From: Mesorhizobium onobrychidis
Lineage (GTDB): Bacteria > Pseudomonadota > Alphaproteobacteria > Rhizobiales > Rhizobiaceae
Direction: 5' to 3'
NCBI RefSeq assembly: GCF_024707545.1
Contig: NZ_CP062229.1
Location: 3,825,501 to 3,889,500, forward strand
Length of the DNA: 64,000 nucleotides
Part shown: positions 54,130 through 61,691 of the stretch, in pieces
How positions within the stretch are numbered: the first letter of the stretch is position 1
Layout: every line of letters starts with the position of its first letter
Position numbers and translations under genes: made by a program
The notes under the pieces: model-generated
Told to the model about the DNA's origin: nothing
Seen by the model: the letters and a program-made list of their open reading frames with translations, nothing else
Databases searched by the model: none

Positions 54130-54336
54130 TCAACGCGGTGGGCACCGGGTCAGCTTTTCGACCGTCTCAATGATGGCTTTGGCCAGCGCTTCGCCTTCAT
54201 GGACAGGCTCGGGACCGAATAGCAACAAAACTGCTTCCTCGCTCGGCAGCACGCCGGCGGGGCAGGTCTGTTCGATCGCCATGCGAACCAGTTTGAGGGC
54301 GGCCCAGGCGTTGCGGATGTTCTCTTGGCCGTCCAT
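54130..54336 (-). CDS. Small hypothetical protein
   Basis: 68 residues from the ATG at 54336 with GAGAAAG upstream. All-helical and acidic (NIRNAWAALKLVRMAIEQ, EGEALAKAIIETVEKL). No family recognised. It is convergent with the broken gene before it. Confidence 0.55.
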   Translation of the reverse strand: MDGQENIRNAWAALKLVRMAIEQTCPAGVLPSEEAVLLLFGPEPVHEGEALAKAIIETVEKLTRCPPR

Positions 54337-54526
54337 GCTTTCTCGCTGGGATGGGGCGGCCCAGCAGGAGTTTGGGGTAGTGGCCGCTGGGCCTAACCGG
54401 CGGGGGCTTGGGCGTGTCCGCCGGCTGGGACGAATAATAAGCCGTTTCATGCAGAATTGCTAATTTAGTAAATGATCATGATCCGTTCCCCTAGCCACCA
54501 GATGGGACGGGCCTAGACTCGATTCC

Positions 54527-55417
54527 GTGCGTAAACCAGTGCGTGCCGGACCCGGCCGGCTCGAGTTCATTCCGCCAATGATGCCTACCTTGATCGCCAA
54601 GCCGCCCCAAGGCGATGACTGGATGCATGAAGCCAAATTCGACGGCTACCGCTCCCAGATCATCATTGACGCCGGCGGCGCTCGGATTTTCACCCGCCGC
54701 GGACTCGACTGGACCTCCAAATACCGCGACCTAGCTGCGGCGGCGCGAACGCTGGACGCCGAGAACGCCATCATCGACGGCGAAGTCGTCGTCTTGAATG
54801 AGGCTGGCCTTTCTGATTTTGCCGCGCTGCGCAAGGCAATCACCAGGCGCCAGCACGACCTCTATTTCGTCGCGTTCGATCTGCTGCATCTCAATGGCCA
54901 CGACTTGCGCGACATGGCGCTTGAGGATCGGCGGGAAATCCTGGCCGGCCTTATTGGGTCTGACGGCCGCATCCAGTTCAGCGAGACAATGCCAGGCGAG
55001 GCTAATGCGATCTATCATCTGATCGACGCGGCCGGCCTGGAGGGGATGGTATCGAAGCGTCGAGACAGCAAATACCGCAGCGGCCCGACTACCAATTGGC
55101 TGAAGACAAAATCCTTCACCGAAAGCGAGTTTGAACTTCTCGGCGTCGAACGCGAGAGGGGCAAGCCCGCGTTTGCTCTCATGGCTGACCCAGGCACCCG
55201 GAAATACGTCGGCAGTGCGTTCGTGAGCGTCAACCGCGAGATGCGGGAACGACTTTGGAAAAGGGTCCAGGAACATGCCGGGCCACCGCCCAAGGACATG
55301 AAGAAGCGGCCGGCAACTCAGTGGGTCAAGCCGGGAATCAAAGCCCGCGTGAAGCACCTGCGCGGCGAGGATGACCTTCGGCACGCCTCGCTGCAGGATT
55401 TTTGGGATGAGAGGTAG
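54527..55417 (+). CDS. ATP-dependent DNA ligase, LigD-type ligase domain alone
   Basis: 296 residues from a GTG at 54527. The adenylation motif EAKFDGYR puts the nucleophile Lys at residue 37; motif III (YFVAFDLLHL), IV (GLEGMVSKRRDSKY) and V (WLKTKS) follow, then an OB-fold (YVGSAFVSVNREMRERLW). It seals nicks using ATP. Polymerase and nuclease domains of full LigD are absent and no Ku gene is in view. It may act in element replication or rely on host end-joining. Confidence 0.92.
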   Translation: MRKPVRAGPGRLEFIPPMMPTLIAKPPQGDDWMHEAKFDGYRSQIIIDAGGARIFTRRGLDWTSKYRDLAAAARTLDAENAIIDGEVVVLNEAGLSDFAALRKAITRRQHDLYFVAFDLLHLNGHDLRDMALEDRREILAGLIGSDGRIQFSETMPGEANAIYHLIDAAGLEGMVSKRRDSKYRSGPTTNWLKTKSFTESEFELLGVERERGKPAFALMADPGTRKYVGSAFVSVNREMRERLWKRVQEHAGPPPKDMKKRPATQWVKPGIKARVKHLRGEDDLRHASLQDFWDER

Positions 55418-55532
55418 TAGCATCGCGCGGCCGAGAAAACTGTAGACTTCGATGCCTATGCGTTGCGCGAACATGAGATTCACGCCAATGTTAGCGTGGC
55501 TAAAACCGAAACGGGAGGTGGCTGTAACCCAC

Positions 55533-55754
55533 CTAATGCCGCTCAAGCGTTTGCCGATCCCACTTCCCGAGATTGGCGGCCGCTTCATAGGTTTCCTGAA
55601 GAAAACCCAGGAGGAACTCGTCCGGGTTGGGCGACCGACGAACCGCGTCGCAAGGCAGGATGAACTGCCCAAGGCCCTTGTCGTAGAGGGCCTCAGGCGT
55701 GCGCAACGGCGTGTCGCCAAAGCCCGCCGGCTCGCCTGGTTCCGATTCCTGCAA
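55533..55754 (-). pseudogene. DUF5996 protein, C-terminal fragment
   Basis: Reads LGQFILPCDAVRRSPNPDEF then LLGFLQETYEAAANLGKWDR, the end of DUF5996 proteins, and stops at the natural position. About 230 N-terminal residues are missing; the neighbouring propeller gene begins where they should be. Confidence 0.7.
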
Positions 55755-55792
55755 ACGACTCTAGGACGGCCGATCTTTTGACACTGGAATCC

Positions 55793-56716
55793 TCAAAGGA
55801 AAAAGTCCGATTCAAGGGGTCCGAAGGTGATGAATGTCGGCTCCGAAAGGTGGCCGCTGCCCGCAACGACGAACTCGCCGACGAATGCGCCGGTGGTGCC
55901 GTCATACTCCAGCACCGAGTGGCCCAGCTCGCTTGCGACCAAGAGGTTGCCGTTCGAGTTGAACGCCATGCCCTCGGCCTCATTGAGGCCGCCGCTGCCG
56001 GCGGTGATGAAGACACCTTCGAAGTCGCCGGTCGTGCCGTCGTAGCGCATGACCTCGCTCGTCGCGGCGCTGCTGAGAAACAAGTCGCCGTCGGGGCCGA
56101 AGACCATGCCGGTCGGATCCAAGATGTTGCTCTCCGAACTGGGGACGAACTTGTCGACGAACGAGTTCGTCGCCGGGTCGTAGCGAAGGACCTCGCCGGG
56201 TCCTGATTCCGGAGCGCTGGCAACATAGAGCAGGCCATCCGGTCCGAAGACCAGCGCTTCCGGGTCGTCGAGCCCGGCCGCGTTGGCAGGATCGACGACG
56301 GCCTCGAAGACGCCGGTGTCGCCGTCGAAGCGGAGGATCTGGTTGCCGAGGCCGTCGTCGGTGAGGCCCGCGGCGATGAAAAGGTCGTTGTCTGGTCCGC
56401 CAAATGCGATGCCGGCCGGGTCGACGAGGCCGTGGCCGCTGGCGAAGACATCAAGGAAGTTGCCTTTCTCCCCGTCGTAACGAAGCACTTCATCGCTGCG
56501 GCTGGCGACGTACAGGTTGCCGTCGGGACCGAAGGCGATGCCTTCGGGTTCGATGAGGCCGCCACCGTTGGCGAACTTTTTCAGAAAGGCGCCGGTCTCG
56601 CCGTCGTATGCCATGACGCTCTTCGTGTTGGTGCTGCTAACGAACAGAAAGGTATCGTTGTCGAACAGAAAGGTATCGTTGTCCGTGTCCGCAGCGAGTT
56701 GCTTCTTCTTGGGCAT
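55793..56716 (-). CDS. NHL-type beta-propeller protein
   Basis: 307 residues with GGAGG six bases before the ATG. Six or so NHL/YVTN-like repeats, each with a G-P/N-D/G-N-L motif (GIAFGPDGNLYVASRSDEVL, GMVFGPDGDLFLSS). No signal peptide or enzyme residues. A 21-bp tandem duplication near the start makes NDTFLFD repeat. Acidic and Gly-rich, it resembles exported or surface propellers. A short type I-like tail (PLESDFFL) raises the possibility of export. Confidence 0.82.
   Translation of the reverse strand: MPKKKQLAADTDNDTFLFDNDTFLFVSSTNTKSVMAYDGETGAFLKKFANGGGLIEPEGIAFGPDGNLYVASRSDEVLRYDGEKGNFLDVFASGHGLVDPAGIAFGGPDNDLFIAAGLTDDGLGNQILRFDGDTGVFEAVVDPANAAGLDDPEALVFGPDGLLYVASAPESGPGEVLRYDPATNSFVDKFVPSSESNILDPTGMVFGPDGDLFLSSAATSEVMRYDGTTGDFEGVFITAGSGGLNEAEGMAFNSNGNLLVASELGHSVLEYDGTTGAFVGEFVVAGSGHLSEPTFITFGPLESDFFL
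56642..56683. repeat. 21-bp tandem duplication
   Basis: GAACAGAAAGGTATCGTTGTC occurs twice head to tail (56642 and 56663). It inserts seven in-frame residues near the start of the propeller protein. Exact identity suggests a recent slip. Confidence 0.9.
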
Positions 56717-57088
56717 AGTGGACCTCCGTTCACAATGGACTGTAACGGCCGCCTATCTGGTCCTGACAGTCGCCACTGGAAAGCGGTACAGCCAAAAGCG
56801 CGGTCTTACGTCCCGTTTACCCCCTTCGTGTCTCATAGAAGGATGGCTTTAAACGCCGTCCGCAATCGTCAGGGTACAGTTGGAGCGAGATGAGAGCAAC
56901 AAGCAAGTGCACGCGGATCTTGCTGGGTGCGCTCTCCGCATCGTGGCATTCTGTAGGGGCTGAAAGTGGCCGGCGCCGTTTGGGCGGGAGCGTTGGGGAT
57001 TTAGGCGCCGGCCAGGCGGAAAAGGTCCGCCGCAAGGACAAGCTAATTTATGGGGGCTGCTGCCGCCTATGGTGTGATCGCGGAAGGC
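56717..57088. other. Intergenic stretch
   Basis: About 370 bases with no convincing gene. Around 57001 the string TAGGCGCCGGCCAGGCGGA resembles one at 11533. The propeller promoter should be here. Confidence 0.4.
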
Positions 57089-57172
57089 CTACGCGATGCC
57101 GTCCGTCTCGCTTTCCTCGTCGATCGTTCGGACCGGCAGGTAGCCCTTGGCCTCCAGGTCATCCACGATCAC
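57089..57172 (-). CDS. Possible 27-residue peptide coupled to the XRE gene
   Basis: A GTG overlapping the XRE stop (GTGA) opens a frame VIVDDLEAKGYLPVRTIDEE ending SETDGIA. The ending closely resembles that of the 8118-8408 protein (DEESETEGMA). Perhaps the original tail of a longer regulator or a coupled short peptide. Confidence 0.35.
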   Translation of the reverse strand: MIVDDLEAKGYLPVRTIDEESETDGIA

Positions 57173-57408
57173 GGCTTCGCCTTCAGTCGAACGCCTGGGC
57201 TTCCATGATTCAGAAACTCGATGCCCTCGGCCTCCAGCACGGTCATCACGGCGCGCACCTTATCAAGGCCACTCGTGAGCCCTTCGGCGCCTTTCTTCTC
57301 CATGGCGCTTACCGTGTTGATGTTGATTCCGGCACGCTTCGCAAGCGTCCCTTGGTCCATGTCAGCCAAGGCGCGAGCTGCGCGAAGCTGGTTTCCGGTT
57401 GTGAGCAT
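57169..57408 (-). CDS. XRE-type helix-turn-helix regulator
   Basis: 79 residues. LRAARALADMDQGTLAKRAG and NINTVSAMEKKG form the helix-turn-helix; the C-terminus VRAVMTVLEAEGIEFLNHG is the usual end of short rhizobial XRE proteins. It is divergent from the Tat-protein gene at 57523, with a candidate operator between. Probably a phage-type repressor. Confidence 0.87.
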   Translation of the reverse strand: MLTTGNQLRAARALADMDQGTLAKRAGININTVSAMEKKGAEGLTSGLDKVRAVMTVLEAEGIEFLNHGSPGVRLKAKP

Positions 57409-57427
57409 TCTATGTCCTCTGTGTGGC

Positions 57428-57506
57428 TAACTAGGAATATTTCATAGTTTGATGTTGACGGCAACATAATTCGGGTTCATGGTGCACTGGTAAATATAAC
57501 TAGTTA
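57428..57506. promoter_or_regulatory. Inverted repeat between the XRE and Tat-protein genes
   Basis: TAACTAGGAATATT (57428-57441) and AATATAACTAGTTA (57493-57506) are inverted copies matching at 12 of 14 positions, 51 bases apart, in an AT-rich gap. The left copy is 20 bases before the XRE start and the right copy 17 before the other gene. They could be operators for the XRE protein. Confidence 0.4.
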
Positions 57507-57522
57507 ATAAGGAATAGATCAC

Positions 57523-58284
57523 ATGCCGAACATCACTGTTCGGGCAGCCGCCGAAGGTATGCCCGATGTCAACCGCCGCCGCCTTCTGCTTGGCCTCGCG
57601 GCTGCTTCCACCGCCGCCGCCGCTCTTACCGTGGCACCGCCCGCGCACTCTGCCACGGTGGCAGAAAACCCCGAGCTGATCCGGCTTGGCAACCAACTGC
57701 CGGAAGCCTCCACCGAATATCTCGCCGCGCTCGAAGAAATTGAATGGATCGCCGCGGAATGGAAACACCGCTGGCCACTTGCGCCCGACGAAATCACCCT
57801 GCCGCGCGGGAACTACATAGACGGCGAGCGGGATATCGCCGGACGGTTCCTTAGGCGTCCAGGAGAAGAGCTTCGCTGTGTACGCGATATTGAAAACCTC
57901 ACGGCCATAGTGGCCACCGACCGCCCGCTGCGACACAACGCGAGTGAGGCTATGCGCGTTAGGCGTGCGGACTGGCTCGCCAGAGCCAAGAGAGAGCTCA
58001 AGATGGGCAAGGCCTATCACGCTGAAACCGCCCGTCTTCGGGATGTCTCCGGAATGGATCGGGCGAAGGCGAGGGCCGCTGCTGCGAAGAAGTCACTTTC
58101 CGATCTGGTGACGGCTATCATGGAGCAGCCGGGAACGACCATGGAGGGGATGCTGATCAAGGCGCAGGCGATCACCACCTTCAACAAGGCGATTGCGCGC
58201 AAATACCCCTTCGAAGCCGAACTTTGGGCAGCGCAGTTGGCGGAATCGGTTCTCCAGTTGGCTTCGGAAGGGGAAGCATCATGA
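57523..58284 (+). CDS. Tat-signal hypothetical protein of phage-region type
   Basis: 253 residues; AAGGAA precedes the ATG. A twin-arginine signal (NRRRLLLGLAAAS) starts at residue 17, cleavage likely after AHSA near 45. The mature part is helical with Trp-rich EEIEWIAAEWKHRW. Such proteins recur in rhizobial prophage-like regions with short membrane proteins downstream. Function unknown. Confidence 0.75.
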   Translation: MPNITVRAAAEGMPDVNRRRLLLGLAAASTAAAALTVAPPAHSATVAENPELIRLGNQLPEASTEYLAALEEIEWIAAEWKHRWPLAPDEITLPRGNYIDGERDIAGRFLRRPGEELRCVRDIENLTAIVATDRPLRHNASEAMRVRRADWLARAKRELKMGKAYHAETARLRDVSGMDRAKARAAAAKKSLSDLVTAIMEQPGTTMEGMLIKAQAITTFNKAIARKYPFEAELWAAQLAESVLQLASEGEAS

Positions 58285-58330
58285 GCGACGCCAAGGAAAA
58301 GATGACGTTCGCAGATCAGGAGCAACGGCA

Positions 58331-58528
58331 ATGACGGTCGCCTTCATCCTCACGGGCCTTGCCGCCACGTTCGTGATCGGCTTCCTTCTCGGCGATCGGC
58401 GCGGCGTCAAGCAGTGCAACGCAATCCTTGACGAGAATTGGCGCGAGCTGATGAAGTCGATCAGGGAAGACGGTTTGCCACAGCCCGCCGAGCGCGAGGA
58501 AACTGTCACACAGGCGACAATCCACTGA
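58331..58528 (+). CDS. Small single-pass membrane protein
   Basis: 65 residues from the ATG at 58331 with AGGAG upstream. One membrane helix (residues about 3-21, VAFILTGLAATFVIGFLLG), then a basic hinge and acidic tail. A 17-codon frame at 58281-58334, overlapping the stop of the previous gene, may couple translation. Function unknown. Confidence 0.6.
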   Translation: MTVAFILTGLAATFVIGFLLGDRRGVKQCNAILDENWRELMKSIREDGLPQPAEREETVTQATIH

Positions 58529-58557
58529 GGCATTCTCAACGCTTCTCAGGCAACAGC

Positions 58558-58592
58558 GCCCGTCACTGTCTCCACGGTGGCGGGCTTTTTGT
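58558..58592 (+). terminator. Rho-independent terminator
   Basis: GCCCGTCAC / GTGGCGGGC (one mismatch) with a ten-base loop, then TTTTTG. It ends the 57523-58528 transcript. Confidence 0.8.
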
Positions 58593-58613
58593 TCGCCTGC
58601 TACTTACCGAGGT

Positions 58614-59489
58614 ATGGCCAAGAACAAGCCGCCAGCCGACCATCATTTCGTGCCGCAGTTTCTTCTCCGAAACTTCGTTGACGATGCTGGCGCTTTGCAC
58701 GTCTTTGATCGGCGAACGCTTGCCCGGGGGGTGTTCCAGAATCCACCTGGTAAGGTTTTCTTTGAACGACAGCTTTACACCTCATTTGAAGAAGACCTGT
58801 CTAAAAACGTCGACCTTGAGCTCGCCTTTTCCCATCTGGAGGGAATTGTAGCGCCGCTGATAGCGCGCATCGTGGAGACGGCGAAACACAACCGAGGCGT
58901 CGCACTGCATTCGAACGAACGTCAGTTGCTTGCGATCTATACCTACTACCAGTGGAAGCGGGTGCCAGACAATTTTAGGCAGTTCTCCAGCCTTGCAACG
59001 TTTCGGATCGATGGCGAGAAGGCGCTTCGCGAGTTCGAAACCCGATACCGCCCGCTCGATGATCATGAAAGGGAATACTTCGGAAAGGAGGAGACGTGGA
59101 GGCGGATGCTCCAGAACGTCCGGCGCGACGTAATTTCCAAAGGGAATGCGTCCATTGTCGAGACCGTCGAATCAATGAACCTCTGCATCATGAAGATCTC
59201 GAACCCGAAGAAGGCCTTCATCATATCGAGCTATCCGGTCTACAAACTCAATTTTCCAGGCAGAGCCGCACTCACCGATCCCACCGTTGAATGGTGGTTT
59301 CCTATTTCCTCCGAGGTCTCGCTGGTTTGGACAGGAAGAGGTCGAGCAACGCTCTTTCGAAATCTCTCTGATGACCAGGAGGTCAGGCGGCTGAACCAGG
59401 CCGCCGCGGCGAAAAGCAACATGATAGCTTCACGCTCAAGATCACTTACGGCGTCACTCCGAGATTCTGTTGGCGCACAGATAGCCTGA
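58614..59489 (+). CDS. DUF4238 protein
   Basis: 291 residues. HHFVPQFLLRNFVDDAGALH is the diagnostic start of DUF4238, and the family's mid-region (LLAIYTYYQWKRVPDNFRQF) follows. These cytoplasmic proteins are common in mobile islands and often lie next to defence genes, but no function is established. It is preceded by a terminator, so it has its own promoter. Full length. Confidence 0.9.
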   Translation: MAKNKPPADHHFVPQFLLRNFVDDAGALHVFDRRTLARGVFQNPPGKVFFERQLYTSFEEDLSKNVDLELAFSHLEGIVAPLIARIVETAKHNRGVALHSNERQLLAIYTYYQWKRVPDNFRQFSSLATFRIDGEKALREFETRYRPLDDHEREYFGKEETWRRMLQNVRRDVISKGNASIVETVESMNLCIMKISNPKKAFIISSYPVYKLNFPGRAALTDPTVEWWFPISSEVSLVWTGRGRATLFRNLSDDQEVRRLNQAAAAKSNMIASRSRSLTASLRDSVGAQIA

Positions 59490-59568
59490 CCTCGCCATCG
59501 CGGCTGCTGGAAATTGGCCAAAGGTTGGACAAAGGAGAGAAGTCTTCGGCTAAGTTATTGAAATCTTT

Positions 59569-59616
59569 GGTACGCCCAAGGGGAATCGAACCCCTGTTCC
59601 CGCCGTGAGAGGGCGT
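59569..59616 (-). repeat. 3' fragment of a tRNA-Glu gene
   Basis: On the minus strand the sequence runs from an anticodon arm with loop CTCTCAC (anticodon CTC, Glu) through GGGGTTCGATTCCCC, the T arm, to an encoded CCA. The 5' half of the tRNA is absent. It is a second attachment-site-like scar, 150 bases inside the tRNA-Asn end, implying an element that used tRNA-Glu. Confidence 0.75.
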
Positions 59617-59701
59617 TGGGTGATACTGAAGCTCGTGCAAAGCCCATCCGTCACGCCGATCGCGGCAATCATCAGATCAGGCCCATAGCGAAACCAGATT
59701 C

Positions 59702-59724
59702 TGTAGATATGCTGTAGATCAGCC
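59702..59724 (+). promoter_or_regulatory. Candidate integrase arm-type sites, right end
   Basis: TGTAGATAT at 59702 and TGTAGATCAGCC at 59713, in the same orientation as the left-end pair at 2518-2538, of which the second 12-mer is an exact copy. Located 44 bases before the right attachment site. Confidence 0.45.
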
Positions 59725-59767
59725 GCTTTCCGGAGATATTCAGGATCGACTAAGTCTTTGAAAAATT

Positions 59768-59812
59768 TGGCTCCCCGGGCCGGATTCGAACCAGCGACCA
59801 ACCGGTTAACAG
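59768..59812 (-). repeat. Right attachment site within tRNA-Asn
   Basis: Identical over 45 bases to 2340-2384 and in the same orientation. It forms the 3' part of the intact tRNA-Asn, so the tRNA gene was restored on integration. Confidence 0.93.
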
Positions 59813-59842
59813 CCGGTTGCTCTACCACTGAGCTACCGGGGA
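59768..59842 (-). tRNA. tRNA-Asn (GTT)
   Basis: 75 bases including an encoded CCA. Acceptor stem TCCCCGG / CCGGGGA, D arm GCTCAGTGGTAGAGC, anticodon arm ACCGG-CTGTTAA-CCGGT with anticodon GTT, T arm CTGGTTCGAATCCGG. All arms pair. Target gene of the integrated element. Confidence 0.97.
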
Positions 59843-60063
59843 ACAGAGGCTCTCATGTGAGTGGCGCAGCCTATAGCAAACCCGTTTCGGCTTTGCAAAG
59901 AAGCATTTCGTTTTTTTCGACGCTTTTTCCCGCCACGATTTCTGGCAATCATGTGCGCGCGTCCTCATATGAGCCGTCTGACGGGGTGCGCGGAACCGAA
60001 AACGCGGTTGCGGCTTTCGTCAGCTGGTGCTTTTACCTTGCCCGAACGGACCATTAACCAGAC

Positions 60064-60324
60064 ATGAGCGCAGCGAGCCACAACCATCCACCGGCACGGA
60101 AAATATCGGTCTTCGGCCGTCAGTTCACCATGCCGCGTTCGCGCGGCCTCAGGATTGCGATCGGCGTCGTGCTGATCTTCGGCGGCATTCTCGGCTTCCT
60201 GCCGATCCTGGGGTTCTGGATGATTCCGATCGGATTGCTGGTGCTCTCCTACGAGTTTGCCTTGGTGCGCCGCCACCGGCGCCGGCTTGTCGTGTGGTGG
60301 GAGCGGCGGCGGCGGCCGAACTGA
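60064..60324 (+). CDS. Small membrane protein, PGPGW-like
   Basis: 86 residues. Two membrane helices in LRIAIGVVLIFGGILGFLP and FWMIPIGLLVLSYEFALV with a basic C-terminus. The layout resembles the PGPGW-type putative membrane family, though the PGPGW motif itself is changed to LPILGFW. Resident chromosome. Function unknown. Confidence 0.7.
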   Translation: MSAASHNHPPARKISVFGRQFTMPRSRGLRIAIGVVLIFGGILGFLPILGFWMIPIGLLVLSYEFALVRRHRRRLVVWWERRRRPN

Positions 60325-60655
60325 CGGGTTTGCACCGCAGGGGCAAGCTTCTGTGAAGGGGCGTCTTTCCGGCTCGACTAAATCTGGCCAATGCCCGGAG
60401 CGCTTTTCCGGCCCTCGCAGCTCTCCTTCAGAATGGCGGACCTTCTGCTTACGCTACGTAAAGTCCAGGTCCCGGGCTTCCCTTTGCCATACTCCGTACT
60501 TAACAATTAACTAATATCTTAATTGCAGGATGCGTATCGACGATTCGATGCGTGGCATCATGGCCAAGGGGGAAACCGTCCGGAATGCACCATGGCCGCT
60601 TGACGGCATTTTCGCCGCAACCTATTGGAACCGGGTGGAACGCCGGGAGCAATGA
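60325..60655. other. Intergenic stretch before tRNA-Cys
   Basis: About 330 bases without a gene. An AT-rich block (TTAACAATTAACTAATATCTTAATTG) at 60500-60526 is a plausible promoter for the tRNA. Confidence 0.45.
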
Positions 60656-60729
60656 GGCCTCGTGGCGGAGTGGTTACGCAGAGGACTGCAAATCCTTGCA
60701 CCCCGGTTCGATTCCGGGCGAGGCCTCCA
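60656..60729 (+). tRNA. tRNA-Cys (GCA)
   Basis: Acceptor stem GGCCTCG / CGAGGCC, anticodon loop CTGCAAA with anticodon GCA, T arm CCCGGTTCGATTCCGGG, encoded CCA at 60727-60729. Upstream of pcm, as in other rhizobia. Confidence 0.96.
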
Positions 60730-60836
60730 AATGCCCAAGCTCCCGCGCACCAGCGCCAGGGGGCTTGAGTTCCGGTCGAAATGAGCCGCGGTCTTGGCGC
60801 GGCAAGCAGATTGGTTTTGGGCGGATTGGTTGGAAC

Positions 60837-61505
60837 ATGAGCGCTGATTTTGCCGAACGTCGGGTGAAAATGGTCGATGGCCAGATCCGCACCACCGACG
60901 TGACCAGCGCGCCGCTGCTCGAGGCGATGCTTGTCGTGCCGCGCGAGGCCTTTGTCGCCCCCGGCCAGCGCGATCTGGCCTATATCGACGAGGACATCCG
61001 CATCACCAATGCAGCGGACGGCCCACGCTATCTCATGGAGCCTTCGCCGCTGGCCAAGCTGATGCAACTGGCCGAGATCGGCCCTGGCGATTCGGCGCTC
61101 GATGTCGGCTGCGGCACCGGCTATGCGGCGGCGATCCTGTCGCGGCTGGCAAAGTCGGTCGTCGCGCTGGAAAGCAATCCGGCATTGGCCGAGACCGCCA
61201 TGTCGACGCTTTCGGCGCTGGGCTGCGACAATGTCAGCGTGGTCAAGGGACCGCTGCCGGAAGGCCATGCCGCAGGAGCACCCTACGACGTCATTTTCAT
61301 CGGCGGCAGTGTGGAGAAAGTGCCGGAATCGCTGCTCGACCAGCTTGCGGAAGGCGGCCGGCTCGTCGCCGTGGAAGGGCAGGGGAATTCGGGTGTGGCC
61401 CGATTGTTTTTGAAAACAAGGGGGGGTGTAACCGGAAGAGGCGCATTTAATGCGGCAATTAAGCCACTACCGGGATTTGAACGTGCTCGTGCGTTTGAAT
61501 TCTGA
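60837..61505 (+). CDS. pcm: Protein-L-isoaspartate O-methyltransferase family protein
   Basis: 222 residues from the ATG at 60837; an in-frame upstream extension would run through tRNA-Cys and is rejected. It has the isoaspartyl start (RVKMVDGQIRTTDVTSAPLL) and SAM motif LDVGCGTGYAAAILSR. The enzyme methylates damaged isoaspartyl residues for repair. In Rhizobiales it commonly precedes tolC, as here. The C-terminus LPGFERARAFEF is typical. Confidence 0.93.
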   Translation: MSADFAERRVKMVDGQIRTTDVTSAPLLEAMLVVPREAFVAPGQRDLAYIDEDIRITNAADGPRYLMEPSPLAKLMQLAEIGPGDSALDVGCGTGYAAAILSRLAKSVVALESNPALAETAMSTLSALGCDNVSVVKGPLPEGHAAGAPYDVIFIGGSVEKVPESLLDQLAEGGRLVAVEGQGNSGVARLFLKTRGGVTGRGAFNAAIKPLPGFERARAFEF

Positions 61506-61691
61506 GTGATTTTGGCTTGCGGCAAAGGCGTTGTCATGTTCGCTTGCGCTTGAACAATCGTTGCTGATCCGCATAACCGGGGTGTTCTTTTGGGGGCTGA
61601 CAGCAGGGGACCTGAAACACACCGCGCCGGCTGCTCGAATGGGAGAAGCCGGCGCGGTGTGGTTCCCATGCAAAACGAATGAGGGAATAAC

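Noticed and set aside
2340..59767. Self-transmissible conjugative element
   Set aside because: No relaxase, coupling protein or type IV secretion genes were found.
60552..60836. 95-residue N-terminal extension of pcm
   Set aside because: It runs straight through the tRNA-Cys gene; the internal ATG at 60837 gives the normal family start.
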